Origin: DATMRS01 sp035566015
GTDB taxonomy: Bacteria; Pseudomonadota; Alphaproteobacteria; Sphingomonadales; Sphingomonadaceae
DNA: 64,000 bases
Direction of reading: 5' to 3'
Assembly (NCBI GenBank): GCA_035566015.1
Contig: DATMRS010000006.1
Coordinates: forward strand, 186,001 to 250,000
In this document: piece after piece, positions 1-8,375 of the stretch
How the letters are laid out: every line of letters begins with the position of its first letter
Position numbering within the stretch: the first letter of the stretch is position 1
Translations under genes and position numbers: made by a program
Notes under the pieces: generated by a model
What the model saw: the letters and a program-made list of their open reading frames with translations, nothing else
What the model was told of the DNA's origin: nothing
Database searches by the model: none

Positions 1-226
1 TCACCTCGCCGCCGGTATCGCCGCGATTGGTATATTCCTTCACCGGGCCGGTTATCGCGAGCTGATCGCGATGGATGCCGATGATCGTCGTGTGGCCGGT
101 GCCGGTCGCCTTCTGGCAATCCTTGCAGCAGCATTGGCTGACGAAGGCGGGCGCGCCCGACAGGCGGTAACGAACCGCGCCGCACAAGCAGCCGCCCTCC
201 ATCGTCGAACCGGCATCCTCTCCCAT
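1..226 (-). CDS. GFA-family (glutathione-dependent formaldehyde-activating-like) protein, partial
   Basis: This is the N-terminal part (75 codons) of a small zinc-binding protein; the C-terminus lies beyond the left edge. The visible sequence begins MGEDAGSTMEGGCLCGAVRY and continues with a CCCKDCQKATG cluster, the cysteine pattern typical of the GFA/CENP-V fold (GGCxCGxVRY, then CxxCxxxxG). The ATG at 226 is preceded by a GAGGGAG ribosome-binding site. It follows the MDR oxidoreductase by about 66 bp on the same strand, so it is probably the distal gene of the catabolic operon. Family members are often annotated as aldehyde-related by homology only; a specific substrate cannot be read here. 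Confidence 0.85.
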   Translation of the reverse strand, partial: MGEDAGSTMEGGCLCGAVRYRLSGAPAFVSQCCCKDCQKATGTGHTTIIGIHRDQLAITGPVKEYTNRGDTGGEV

Positions 227-292
227 CTTGCACTCCCTCGGATCAGAACAGGCAGAACCCCTAGCGCAGCCAAGGCATCGAAGCGAGGGCGG

Positions 293-1300
293 TCACGTCG
301 CCTCGCGGCCGATCTCGATCACGATCTTGCCGATTGCGCTGCGTTCTTCCAGCAGCGACAGCGCGCGCGCGCCCTCCTTCAGCGGCAGGCGCTCCGATAT
401 GCGCGGCCGCAGCAGGCCGCGCGCATAGAGATCGACAAGATCGGCGATCGTGCTCCGGAACCGGGCGGGATCCTCGGCGACCACCGCGCCCCAAGCGCCG
501 GCGACGATGCGGGCATCGTTCAGCAGGACGAGGTTGAGCGGGATGCTGGGAATGCCGCCGGCGAACCCCACCACCACCAGCCGGCCGCGCCGGCGGATCG
601 CGCGCAGGGCCGCCTCGCTATAATCGCCGCCCACGGGATCGAGGATGAGGTGGGGGCCTCCCCTCGTCGCCTGCCGGAAATCGGCCGCCAGCGCGCGGCG
701 GGCGTCCCGGTCCAGCGGGCCGCGCGGATAGACGATCGTCGCGTCGGCGCCGCAACCGCGCGCCACCTCGGATTTCTCGGGCGAGGACACCGCCGCGACG
801 ACCGAAGCGCCCAGCGCCTTGCCCAGCTCGACGGCGGCGAGCCCCACTCCGCCCGCCGCGCCGAGGACCAGCAACGTCTGCCCCGCCGCCAGCTTGCCGC
901 ACGATACCAGCGCATAATGCGCGGTGCCGTAGGTGAGCTGGAACGCGGCCGCCTCGTCCATCGGCATGAAATCGGGAACGGGAACGCATTTCGTCTCGCT
1001 GACGACCAGCTTTTCGGCCATGCCGCCCCAACTGCAGATCGCCATCACGCGATCGCCGGGCGCGAAGCCGGCGACGCCCGGCCCCACCGCTTCGACAATG
1101 CCGGCAACCTCCGCCCCCGGCGCGAACGGGCGCGGCGGACGAAACTGGTAACGATCCGCCACCATCAGCAGATCGGGGAAATTGGCCCCGCAGGCGATCA
1201 CGCGGATCGAAATCTCGCCCGCGCCGGGCGCGGCTTCGGCCACATCTTCGAGGACAAGGCTTTCGGGAGGGCCGGGACGATGGCTGAGCAACGCCTTCAT
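293..1300 (-). CDS. NADPH:quinone oxidoreductase-type MDR-superfamily enzyme
   Basis: A 335-residue medium-chain dehydrogenase/reductase. The N-terminal GroES-like domain carries GDRVMAICSWGGMAEK and lacks the zinc-binding cysteine pattern of alcohol dehydrogenases, which points to the quinone oxidoreductase/enoyl reductase branch. A Rossmann fingerprint VLGAAGGVGLAAVELGKALG sits near residues 143-162. It probably reduces an enone, quinone or enoyl-CoA intermediate with NADPH in the cytoplasm. Its start overlaps the stop of the NTF2-like gene in an ATGA motif (1297-1300), indicating translational coupling in the same operon. The substrate is not visible; membership in the acyl-CoA synthetase operon suggests a catabolic intermediate. 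Confidence 0.88.
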   Translation of the reverse strand: MKALLSHRPGPPESLVLEDVAEAAPGAGEISIRVIACGANFPDLLMVADRYQFRPPRPFAPGAEVAGIVEAVGPGVAGFAPGDRVMAICSWGGMAEKLVVSETKCVPVPDFMPMDEAAAFQLTYGTAHYALVSCGKLAAGQTLLVLGAAGGVGLAAVELGKALGASVVAAVSSPEKSEVARGCGADATIVYPRGPLDRDARRALAADFRQATRGGPHLILDPVGGDYSEAALRAIRRRGRLVVVGFAGGIPSIPLNLVLLNDARIVAGAWGAVVAEDPARFRSTIADLVDLYARGLLRPRISERLPLKEGARALSLLEERSAIGKIVIEIGREAT

Positions 1301-1845
1301 GCCGCGCCACGCCCCTTCATCCCGGCCAGCGCGGCGGGCCTCGGCCGCACCACCCGCTCCCCCGTCTGGCCGGCGAGCTTCGCGAGGACGGGGCCGGACC
1401 AGTCGCGGATCACCCGCCGCGCGATCCTCCAGCCATCGGGCAGGCGAACGAACGCATCGTCATACCAGCCCATCACCGTCGTCGGATGCGGCCCGTCGCC
1501 CTGCCGCAGGACGACGGTGACATAGGAGACGGCGGTCGCCGCCTGATTGTCGCCCCGGACGATGATGTTGCTCACATGATGCTGCCGTCCGGCGGTGGTG
1601 GGCAGGTCGCGCAGGAAGCTGGCGAAGCCGCGCAGCTCTTCCGCGCCGCGCCATTCGGTCGGCTCCTCGAACGCATCCCAGACAAGGAGCGCATCCTCGC
1701 TGAAGCAGGAGACGAAGCCATCGACGTCGCCCGTGTCGAGCGCCCAGGCATAGCCGTAGATAAGCTCGTGAATCGCGTGCCTGTCGTCAGCGGTAAGGGT
1801 GCCCGCCATGCCGTTCCTCATATATTCGGGGTGGGACGCCGCCAT
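1297..1845 (-). CDS. NTF2-like (SnoaL-type) protein
   Basis: A 182-residue protein with an NTF2-like fold. It begins with a helical AIHELIYGYAWALDTGDVDGFVSCF segment (read in parts), followed by the aromatic-rich cone strands HHVSNIIV and TTVMGWYDDAFVR. This is the pattern of SnoaL_4 or ring-hydroxylating dioxygenase beta-like proteins, which include small dehydratases, isomerases and dioxygenase subunits. The start at 1845 overlaps the DUF3237 stop as ATGA (1844-1847), and its own stop overlaps the MDR start the same way, so it is internal to a tightly coupled operon. A later ATG near 1809 is possible. No alpha subunit of a dioxygenase is nearby, so a stand-alone enzyme is more likely. Confidence 0.82.
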   Translation of the reverse strand: MAASHPEYMRNGMAGTLTADDRHAIHELIYGYAWALDTGDVDGFVSCFSEDALLVWDAFEEPTEWRGAEELRGFASFLRDLPTTAGRQHHVSNIIVRGDNQAATAVSYVTVVLRQGDGPHPTTVMGWYDDAFVRLPDGWRIARRVIRDWSGPVLAKLAGQTGERVVRPRPAALAGMKGRGAA

Positions 1846-2327
1846 CAGGCGACGCTGTAATAATCGAAGACCGAATGATCGCCGCGCCGTTCGCCGGTGC
1901 CGACGAAGACCGTGCGCGTCATCCATTCGTGCGGGCCGGGCGGCGCTTCGAAGCGCGGCGTGATGCGGCAATAAGGCGTTTCCGCGGGCTGCTCGCCCCG
2001 CTCCAGCGCCGCCAGCGCCTCCGGCCCGGCATAGGCGATGCCGCGATTGTGGATGTAGAGCGGCGTGCCGTCGTCCGCCTCCAGGATATAATGGGCCTCG
2101 AATTCGACGAGGCCGCTCTTCCACAATTTCGGCCAGTCGCCGCCCGACTGGCTCACCACACGCCCGTTGAGGCGTGGCCCCTCGATCGTTCCGCCCAGCA
2201 CCGACACGAAACCGCGCGTGAAGCCGGCATAGGCCGGATCGAAGCGCAGCCTCGGCCCCGAACCGAATTCGAGGCGGATACGAAAAGCGAAATCAAGCGC
2301 GGGCGCCCGCATATCCTCCCCCCTCAT
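1845..2327 (-). CDS. DUF3237 (UPF0311) family protein
   Basis: A 160-residue beta-rich protein matching DUF3237 over nearly its full length. Visible hallmarks are QSGGDWPKLW, the DGTPLYIHNRG segment, TPYCRITPRFEAPPGPHEWM and a terminal TRTVFVGTGER. The biochemical role of the family is not established. It sits between the acyl-CoA synthetase (ATGA overlap 2324-2327) and the NTF2-like gene (ATGA overlap), so it is translated as part of the operon. A second ATG at 2312 has a GGGGAGG immediately upstream but only about 2 nt of spacing, so the overlapping ATG at 2327 is preferred. DUF3237 genes do occur next to aromatic or steroid catabolism genes, which fits this context. Confidence 0.87.
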   Translation of the reverse strand: MRGEDMRAPALDFAFRIRLEFGSGPRLRFDPAYAGFTRGFVSVLGGTIEGPRLNGRVVSQSGGDWPKLWKSGLVEFEAHYILEADDGTPLYIHNRGIAYAGPEALAALERGEQPAETPYCRITPRFEAPPGPHEWMTRTVFVGTGERRGDHSVFDYYSVA

Positions 2328-3892
2328 GCCTTCTGCCTCGCGACGGAGGCAGCGGCCGGCGACAGCGCGTCGCGGATCGCCCGCTTCAGCACCTTGCCGA
2401 CCGGGCTGCGCGGCAGCCGGTCCCAGGTCTGGAAGGATTTCGGAACCTTGTAGCCGGCGAGGTGCCCGCGACAGAGCGTGCCGAATTCTTCGTCCGAGGC
2501 GCTGGCGCCGGCCTTCAGCTCGATCACCGCGGTGACGGCCTCACCCCAATAAGCGTCGGCGACGCCGACCACCGCGCAATCCTGCACCGCGGGATGCATC
2601 ATCAGGACGCGCTCGACCTCGGACGGATAGACGTTGAAGCCGCCCGATATGATCATATCCTTGCGGCGATCGGAGACGAATATCCAGCCGTCCTCGTCAC
2701 GGAAGCCGATATCGCCGCTGTAAAAGCCGTCCTCGCGGAAGGATTGGGCGGTTTCCTCCGGATTCTTGTAATAGCCCGATGCGAGGACATAGCCGTTCAC
2801 CACGATCTCGCCCGTCTCGCCCGGCGGAAGGACGCGCCCATCCTCCCCGACGATCTCCACCCGCGACAGAGGCGACGGCCGCCCGCAGCTCAGCAGGCGT
2901 TGCTCGTCCCCGTCGCGGATCGCCCGCGCGATGTCCGGGCCGGTCATCCAGCAGATGCCGCCGCCGAATTCTGTGCCGCCATAGCCGATGTGCAGCGCGT
3001 CCCCGAACACCGCCGACGCCTCGCGCAGCCGATCGGGCGCGATCGGCGCGCCGCCGCAGATCAGATAGCTGAGGCTGCTGAAATCGCCGTCGCGCAAGGT
3101 CGGTTCGGACAGCAGGCGATAGAGCGCGGTCGGCGGCAGGAACATGTGCGTCACGCCATATCGGCCGATCGCATCGACGATCGCGGCGGCGTCGAAACCC
3201 GGCTGCACGACATGGACGGCGCCCATCGCCATCATCTCCAGCGCGCCCGCCCCGGCGCCGTGCGTCATCGGTGCGGCGACAAGGTTGACCGGCGCGGGAT
3301 GCGCGAGCCGTTGCATCACCTCGGCGATGCGGAATGCCCATGTCCGGTGCGAGGTCATGACGCCCTTGGGAAAGCCCGTCGTCCCGCCCGAACAGGCCAG
3401 CGTCGCCAGCGCTTCGGGATCGAGATGGAGTGCGCGCCGCTCCTCCGGGACATCGGCGCACCAGGCGTCGAGCCGCGGATGCCCCGCCACCCCTTCTCCA
3501 TCGGTGCAGACCGCCAGCCTGACCGCCGGGCACCGCGCGAGCAGTCCGGGCACCTGATCCGCGAACCGGACGCTGTACAGCAGCACCTCGGCGTCGGTGT
3601 GGTTCAGGACATAGACGGTTTCCTCCACCGCGTTGCGCGCGTTCACCGGAACCCAGGTGCCGCCCGCGCGCAGCGCGCCGAGCACGCATTCGAACGACCG
3701 CGCCGAATTGGGGCCCAGCACCGCGATGCGCGTGCCCGGCCCGATACCCGCCAGCGCCAGTGCATTGGCCATGCGATAGGAGGACCGCTGCGCCTCGCCA
3801 TAGGTCAGCGTCTCGCCTTCGCAGACGAGGCAGGGGCGATCCGTGCCGAGCGCAACGCCCTTGTCGAAGAAATCTATCAGACTGAGCGCCAT
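2324..3892 (-). CDS. AMP-dependent acyl-CoA synthetase/ligase
   Basis: A 522-residue class I adenylate-forming enzyme that would activate a carboxylic acid to its CoA thioester. Visible motifs: the P-loop-like SGGTTGFPKG (about residues 168-177), GYGGTEFGGG (A5), YSGDIGFRDEDGW (A7), the hinge SDRRKDMIISGGFNVYP (A8) and the catalytic-lysine region PRSPVGKVLKR near the C-terminus (A10). The ATG at 3892 is chosen because GGGAGAGG lies 6 nt upstream; an in-frame TTG at 3910 lies upstream of that site. It follows the MFS gene by 27 bp and overlaps DUF3237. Substrate is unknown; the neighbourhood suggests an aromatic or branched acid. Confidence 0.92.
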   Translation of the reverse strand: MALSLIDFFDKGVALGTDRPCLVCEGETLTYGEAQRSSYRMANALALAGIGPGTRIAVLGPNSARSFECVLGALRAGGTWVPVNARNAVEETVYVLNHTDAEVLLYSVRFADQVPGLLARCPAVRLAVCTDGEGVAGHPRLDAWCADVPEERRALHLDPEALATLACSGGTTGFPKGVMTSHRTWAFRIAEVMQRLAHPAPVNLVAAPMTHGAGAGALEMMAMGAVHVVQPGFDAAAIVDAIGRYGVTHMFLPPTALYRLLSEPTLRDGDFSSLSYLICGGAPIAPDRLREASAVFGDALHIGYGGTEFGGGICWMTGPDIARAIRDGDEQRLLSCGRPSPLSRVEIVGEDGRVLPPGETGEIVVNGYVLASGYYKNPEETAQSFREDGFYSGDIGFRDEDGWIFVSDRRKDMIISGGFNVYPSEVERVLMMHPAVQDCAVVGVADAYWGEAVTAVIELKAGASASDEEFGTLCRGHLAGYKVPKSFQTWDRLPRSPVGKVLKRAIRDALSPAAASVARQKA

Positions 3893-3919
3893 CGGCGACC
3901 TCTCCCGCAACAGAAATGA

Positions 3920-5260
3920 TTATGCATCGACAGCCGGCCGGCGGCCACGGCCGCTGCCGTCGAGTATCAGGACGAACAGCGACAGGATCAGCAGCGCCGC
4001 GAGGATCGCGATCGCCGGCGCGAAGCTGCCGGTGCGGCTCAATATCTCGCCGGTCAGCAGCGGGCCGACGATGCCGCCGGCGGTGCCGAACATGCTGATG
4101 AGCGCGATCACCCCGACGGGCGCCGTCTCGCCGCCGATCCTCACCGTCGAGGGGATCGTCCAGAACACGCCCTGCGCCGCGCCGATGCCGGTGCCGGCGG
4201 CGATCAGCAGCAGCAACACCGGCCAGCCGGTCGGCAGGAAGGCCGCGACCAGCATCGCCACGCCCGCCAGCGCGGTCGCGATGCCGACATGCCAGATACG
4301 TTCAGAGGATTTGTCCGAATGCCGGCCGTTCAGCAGCAGGCCGCAGACCATGCCGAGTTGCGGCAGTGCGCTCAGCGTCGCGATCGCGAACTCGCTCTGC
4401 CCCACGCCAAGCTGGCGCACGAGCTGGGGCAGCCAGAAGACGAGCGCGTAGGAGCCGGTCATCACGAGCAGCCAGGTCACGCAACAGCGCCAGACCCACG
4501 GATCGCGCGCCAGCGCCCATCGCGACGGTTCGGACGGCGAAGGCGCCGCCCCCTCCTCTTCGGCCAGCCTCTGCGTCAGCGAGGCGCGTTCGGCGGGCGC
4601 CAGCCATCGCGCCTGCGACGGGCGATCGACGAAATAGGCGGCGGCGATTCCGGCGATCAGAAAATTCGGGATCGCCTGCATCAGGAACATCCAGCGCCAT
4701 GGGCTCAGGCCGACCGGATTGCCGATCCCCAGCAGCCAGCCGCAGAGCGGCCCGCCGAGCACCATCGACAGCGGCACCGCCGACAGCGCCCCCGCCATCG
4801 CCGTCGCGCGCGACGATCGCGGCACCCACTGGCTGATAAAATAGGTCATCCCCGGCGCGAAGCCGGCCTCCGCCACGCCGAGCAGAAAGCGTGCGGCGTA
4901 GAACTCGCCCGCCGTCTGCACGCGCGCCATCCCCAGCCCCGCCACGCCCCACAGCAGCATCGCGGTGAAGATCCACAGCCGAACGCCCATGATCCGCAGC
5001 AAGCGCGCATGGGGATATTGGAACAGCAGATAGGCGACGAAGAAGGCGCTGACGCCCAGCCCGAAGGCCTCGGGCGTCAGGCCGATCTCCTGCGCCATCG
5101 CATGGCCGGCATAGCTGATATTCACGCGGTCGATCGAATTGACAAAAGTCAGCAATCCGATCGGCAGGATCAGCCGGCGGAAAAGCTTGCGATCGACACG
5201 CTCCGCCTCCTGCGTGTCGATCGCCGCCACGGATAGTAACCGGCCTTGCGCCGCCGCCAT
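3920..5260 (-). CDS. MFS transporter, anion:cation symporter (ACS)-like
   Basis: A 446-residue integral membrane protein with about 12 hydrophobic segments. The N-terminal LTFVNSIDRVNISYAG segment, the loop-2/3 region VRLWIFTAMLLWG and RFLLGVAEAGFAPGM are typical of the ACS family, which imports organic anions such as phthalate, hydroxyphenylacetate, tartrate or glucarate with protons. The ATG at 5260 begins 2 nt after the receptor's stop codon; an alternative in-frame ATG at 5293 would overlap the receptor, and neither has a strong ribosome-binding site. It is probably the inner-membrane partner of the upstream TonB-dependent receptor, so the operon carries its own two-membrane uptake route. 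Confidence 0.9.
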   Translation of the reverse strand: MAAAQGRLLSVAAIDTQEAERVDRKLFRRLILPIGLLTFVNSIDRVNISYAGHAMAQEIGLTPEAFGLGVSAFFVAYLLFQYPHARLLRIMGVRLWIFTAMLLWGVAGLGMARVQTAGEFYAARFLLGVAEAGFAPGMTYFISQWVPRSSRATAMAGALSAVPLSMVLGGPLCGWLLGIGNPVGLSPWRWMFLMQAIPNFLIAGIAAAYFVDRPSQARWLAPAERASLTQRLAEEEGAAPSPSEPSRWALARDPWVWRCCVTWLLVMTGSYALVFWLPQLVRQLGVGQSEFAIATLSALPQLGMVCGLLLNGRHSDKSSERIWHVGIATALAGVAMLVAAFLPTGWPVLLLLIAAGTGIGAAQGVFWTIPSTVRIGGETAPVGVIALISMFGTAGGIVGPLLTGEILSRTGSFAPAIAILAALLILSLFVLILDGSGRGRRPAVDA

Positions 5261-5262
5261 GC

Positions 5263-7686
5263 TCAGAAGGTCCGCTTCACGGTCAGCGCCCATTCGCGCG
5301 GCGCGCCGGGGAAGCCGGTCACGGTATTGTTGGAACCGCGATTGTCGAACACCGCGTTATAATAGAGCTTGTTGGTGATATTGGTGACTTCGGCCGTGAT
5401 GCTGAAGCGCGAATCCTTCGGACGCCAGGTGATGCGGCCGTTGAGCAAGGTGCGCGCCGGCGTGAAACCCAACGGATCGTTCACCGACTGGGTGTAGAAG
5501 CCGGCGCTGTGGCTCAGGTCCAGCCGCGGCGTCACCACGCCTCCGTCGCCCAGATCGGCGTCATATTGCACGCCCGCGCTATACTGCCATTTGGGCGCGT
5601 ACGGCCCGCGCATCGACAAGGTGACGCCCGAACTGATGGCGGAAGCGGACAGCGATTTATAATCGAAATCCAGATAGGCCAGCGATCCGTCCAGCGTCAG
5701 GCCGGGCAGCGGCCGCAACGTGCCTTCCAGTTCCACGCCTTTGACTTCGGCGCGTCCGGCGTTGACCGGCAGCGCGCACGGCTGCGGCGGCGCGCCGGGC
5801 AGCGGGCACGAATTCACGATGACGATGATGCCATTATATTTGTTGAGGAAGGCCGAGACGTTCAGGCGCAACGCCCGATCGAACAGATCGGATTTCAGGC
5901 CGACTTCATAGGCGTTCAGCTTTTCGGGGCCGAAGGGCAGCGCCTGCGCCGGGAAGAAGGCGCGCGGATTGACGCCACCGATCTTGAAGCCCGTGGAGAA
6001 CTGCGCATAGGTCATCAGCGTCGGCGACCAGCGATATTGGGCGACCGCGCGAAAATCCCAATGATCGTCCGCCGCCGTCGCCTGCTGCCCGTCGAGGGGC
6101 GCGACGCGCGGATCGGGTGCCCCGCCATAGATATTCCCCGGTATACCGAGACGGCCATAATAGAACGTCTTGCTCGCGTCGGTGTAGCGTACGCCGCCGA
6201 TCAGGTGCAGCGCGTCGGTCACGCCCCAATCGGCATTGACGAAGGCCGCCTTCGTTTCGGTGCGGACGCGATCGTCCTCGATGAATTGCAGCGAGGGAAT
6301 ATCGACGCGCTGCCGCGACCGTCCGTTGAGCTTGAAGTAGAATCCGCCCAGCGTCAGGTCCACCGCATCCATCACCCGTGCATTCAGCCGAAGCTCCTGG
6401 CTGAAATTATGCGCCGAAACGTCATTGTCCACCATCGCCGTGTTGATCGGCGTCCCTTCGTCGAAGGAATAGCGGCTGCGATATTTGCGATAGGCTGTGA
6501 TCGATTTCAGCGACACCGCGTCGGAGAGCTTATAGTCGATATGCGCGGAAACGCCCCAGCCGCTGACAGCATAGCGATCCTCGATCGAATAAGGCGCGGC
6601 GCCGTCGCGCGGCGCGGGATCGGTGAAGGTCGAATAGTTGATGTACGGGCTGTTGCTGAATGTGTCCTGCGCATAATTGCCGAACGGCGAGTAGCTGATG
6701 AAGGGCGATCCGGTCGCGTTGCCCAGCGCCACGCCCGCCATCTGATAGGCCGGATTGCCCGCCGGGACGCCGGGTACGCCCGCCTGGCTGCCGACATAGA
6801 GCAGCGTCGACGGCGCGCCTTCGGTGGTATCGTGCGTATAATCGCCGATTACGTTCACCTCGAAGCGGTCGTCGGGCGTCCAGCGCAACGTGCCCCGCAC
6901 CGCCTGATAGGATTTGCCGCCCTCGGTGCCGAGCTTGCAGCCCCGCTGCCCCGTCTGGAAAGAGGGGATGCTCGTGCCGGGATGCGTGCAGGCATAGTCA
7001 TAGCGCGTGACGTAACCGTCCTTCGCGACGCCCGTTCCCGCGACGCGCACGAACAGCTTGTCGGGCACCAGCGCGAACTCGCCCGCGCCGCGCAGCTCCA
7101 CCCGGTTGAAGCGGCCATAGGTCGCCTGGAGGAAGCCACCTTCGGTCCCGTCGGGCTTGCGCGAGTAGATCTTGATCGAACCGCCGATCGAATTCTGGCC
7201 CGACAGGGTCCCCTGCGGGCCGCGCAGCACCTCGACCCGATCGAGATCGACAAGATCGATGATCGATCCGGTGAGCGTGGGATAATAGACGTCGTCGACA
7301 TAGACGCCGACGCCCGGCTCCTGCGCGAAGCTCGAATCGAACTGGCCGACGCCGCGAATGAACGCCTGCAGCGACGGGCCGAGATTGGAAGTGGCGGGCC
7401 GCAGCGTCACGTTCGGGGACTGCGACGCCACGTCGATGACGCTCGATTGCCCCCGCGCCTCCAGCAGCGCCGCATTGATCGCGGTGATCGCCAGCGGTGT
7501 ATCCTGCAGATTCTGCGCGCGGAACTGCGCCGTCACAACGATATCCTGCATCGCCGCGTCCGCCTCCGGCGGCGAGGGCTGCTCGGCCATCGCCGGCCCC
7601 GCGAGCAAGGCCGCCAGCGAGCAGCCGGCAATCCACTTCAGGCGTGCACGGCCGCCAAGGACATTCGCTACCCGCATTCCCGTCAT
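5263..7686 (-). CDS. TonB-dependent receptor
   Basis: An 807-residue outer-membrane receptor. It has a signal peptide ending near GPAMA, a TonB box DIVVTAQ close behind, a plug domain (residues ~60-170, with FIRGVGQFDSSFAQEPGVG and RVEVLRGPQGTLSGQNSIGG) and a C-terminal barrel ending in the aromatic signature WALTVKRTF. The ATG at 7686 has GGGAG with a 6-nt spacer; ATGs at 7689 and 7677 are alternatives. It is the first gene of the catabolic operon and diverges from a marR gene. It closely resembles the receptor at 45648-48029 along its length. Sphingomonad receptors of this class often import non-siderophore substrates; the ligand here is unknown. Confidence 0.94.
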   Translation of the reverse strand: MTGMRVANVLGGRARLKWIAGCSLAALLAGPAMAEQPSPPEADAAMQDIVVTAQFRAQNLQDTPLAITAINAALLEARGQSSVIDVASQSPNVTLRPATSNLGPSLQAFIRGVGQFDSSFAQEPGVGVYVDDVYYPTLTGSIIDLVDLDRVEVLRGPQGTLSGQNSIGGSIKIYSRKPDGTEGGFLQATYGRFNRVELRGAGEFALVPDKLFVRVAGTGVAKDGYVTRYDYACTHPGTSIPSFQTGQRGCKLGTEGGKSYQAVRGTLRWTPDDRFEVNVIGDYTHDTTEGAPSTLLYVGSQAGVPGVPAGNPAYQMAGVALGNATGSPFISYSPFGNYAQDTFSNSPYINYSTFTDPAPRDGAAPYSIEDRYAVSGWGVSAHIDYKLSDAVSLKSITAYRKYRSRYSFDEGTPINTAMVDNDVSAHNFSQELRLNARVMDAVDLTLGGFYFKLNGRSRQRVDIPSLQFIEDDRVRTETKAAFVNADWGVTDALHLIGGVRYTDASKTFYYGRLGIPGNIYGGAPDPRVAPLDGQQATAADDHWDFRAVAQYRWSPTLMTYAQFSTGFKIGGVNPRAFFPAQALPFGPEKLNAYEVGLKSDLFDRALRLNVSAFLNKYNGIIVIVNSCPLPGAPPQPCALPVNAGRAEVKGVELEGTLRPLPGLTLDGSLAYLDFDYKSLSASAISSGVTLSMRGPYAPKWQYSAGVQYDADLGDGGVVTPRLDLSHSAGFYTQSVNDPLGFTPARTLLNGRITWRPKDSRFSITAEVTNITNKLYYNAVFDNRGSNNTVTGFPGAPREWALTVKRTF

Positions 7687-7730
7687 CATCCTCTCCCATC
7701 CCCAGGCGCGCCGCCATCGCCGGCGCTCAG

Positions 7731-7779
7731 ATACTTTATTTTCTAAACTAAAACTGATTTATTTTGGAATGTAAAGTAT
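7731..7779. promoter_or_regulatory. AT-rich divergent promoter with 8-bp inverted repeat
   Basis: The gap between the TonB receptor (leftward) and marR (rightward) is markedly AT-rich against its surroundings. It contains an exact inverted repeat ATACTTTA (7731-7738) and TAAAGTAT (7772-7779), with arms 33 bp apart, flanking A/T tracts. It is positioned to serve both divergent transcripts and is a reasonable operator for the adjacent MarR protein, although MarR sites are usually more compact. The assignment as an operator is inference. Confidence 0.4.
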
Positions 7780-7862
7780 ATTGTGCAGCCGCCCCCGAAT
7801 GTGGTTAGACAGGCCCCATCCGATCCGCCGGCGATGCCGCGCCCTCAAAAGGAGAACAGCAG

Positions 7863-8375
7863 GTGAAGCCGCCACACCCCTCCCAACACTCCCGGACGGA
7901 CGAGGACGGCGGCAAAAGCGTCGCCGCCGATATCGAGGGGCTGGACGTCGCGCCGATCACCTCGTCGCTCGGCTATCTGCTGCGCCGGTTGCAACTCTCG
8001 TTCAAAAAGCATTTCATCCGCGTGGCAGGCCCCGACAGCGTCCAGCCAAATCAGGTGGGCGCGATGGTGCTGATCGGCCTCAATCCCGGCATTACGCCCT
8101 CACAGCTCTGCACCGCGCTCGGCATGGACGGCGCGCAGGTCGCGACGATGCTCAACATGCTCGAATTGAGGAAGCTGATCGCGCGGCGCTCCTCCAAAGC
8201 CGACGGCCGATCGCGCGCGGTCCACCTCACCGCGGCGGGCAAGCGCGAGTTCGAGAAGGTGCGAACGGTGGCGCTCGATGCCGAGCACAGCTTCGTCGGC
8301 GATTCGCTGAGCGCGGAAGAAACGCGGCTGCTCATCAGCCTTCTCTCGCGGCTGCTCGCGGGCCTGCGCGAATGA
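7863..8375 (+). CDS. MarR-family transcriptional regulator
   Basis: A 170-residue winged-helix regulator. The dimerisation helix LGYLLRRLQLSFKKHF is followed by the DNA-binding core GITPSQLCTALGMDGAQVATMLNMLELRKLI (read in parts) and the wing RRSSKADGRSRAVHLTAAGKREF, the standard MarR layout. Translation starts at a GTG (7863) with AAAAGGAG upstream. It diverges from the TonB-receptor operon and overlaps the CoA-transferase start as ATGA, so it probably controls both transcripts in response to a pathway ligand, often an acyl-CoA or aromatic acid for MarR proteins. It is not close to the other MarR protein in the window (35772-36317). Confidence 0.9.
   Translation: MKPPHPSQHSRTDEDGGKSVAADIEGLDVAPITSSLGYLLRRLQLSFKKHFIRVAGPDSVQPNQVGAMVLIGLNPGITPSQLCTALGMDGAQVATMLNMLELRKLIARRSSKADGRSRAVHLTAAGKREFEKVRTVALDAEHSFVGDSLSAEETRLLISLLSRLLAGLRE

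Noticed and set aside
71..1525. Long open frame on the + strand opposite the MDR and NTF2-like genes
   Set aside because: It is an antisense shadow of GC-rich coding DNA; it has no family features, while the minus-strand genes have clear motifs and coupling.
5509..7746. 745-codon + strand frame opposite the TonB receptor
   Set aside because: Repetitive Arg/His/Ile composition without domains; the receptor on the other strand is unambiguous.
7781..8371. N-terminal extension of the CoA-transferase frame over marR
   Set aside because: The extension has no family similarity; the ATG at 8372 overlapping the marR stop gives the normal family length.
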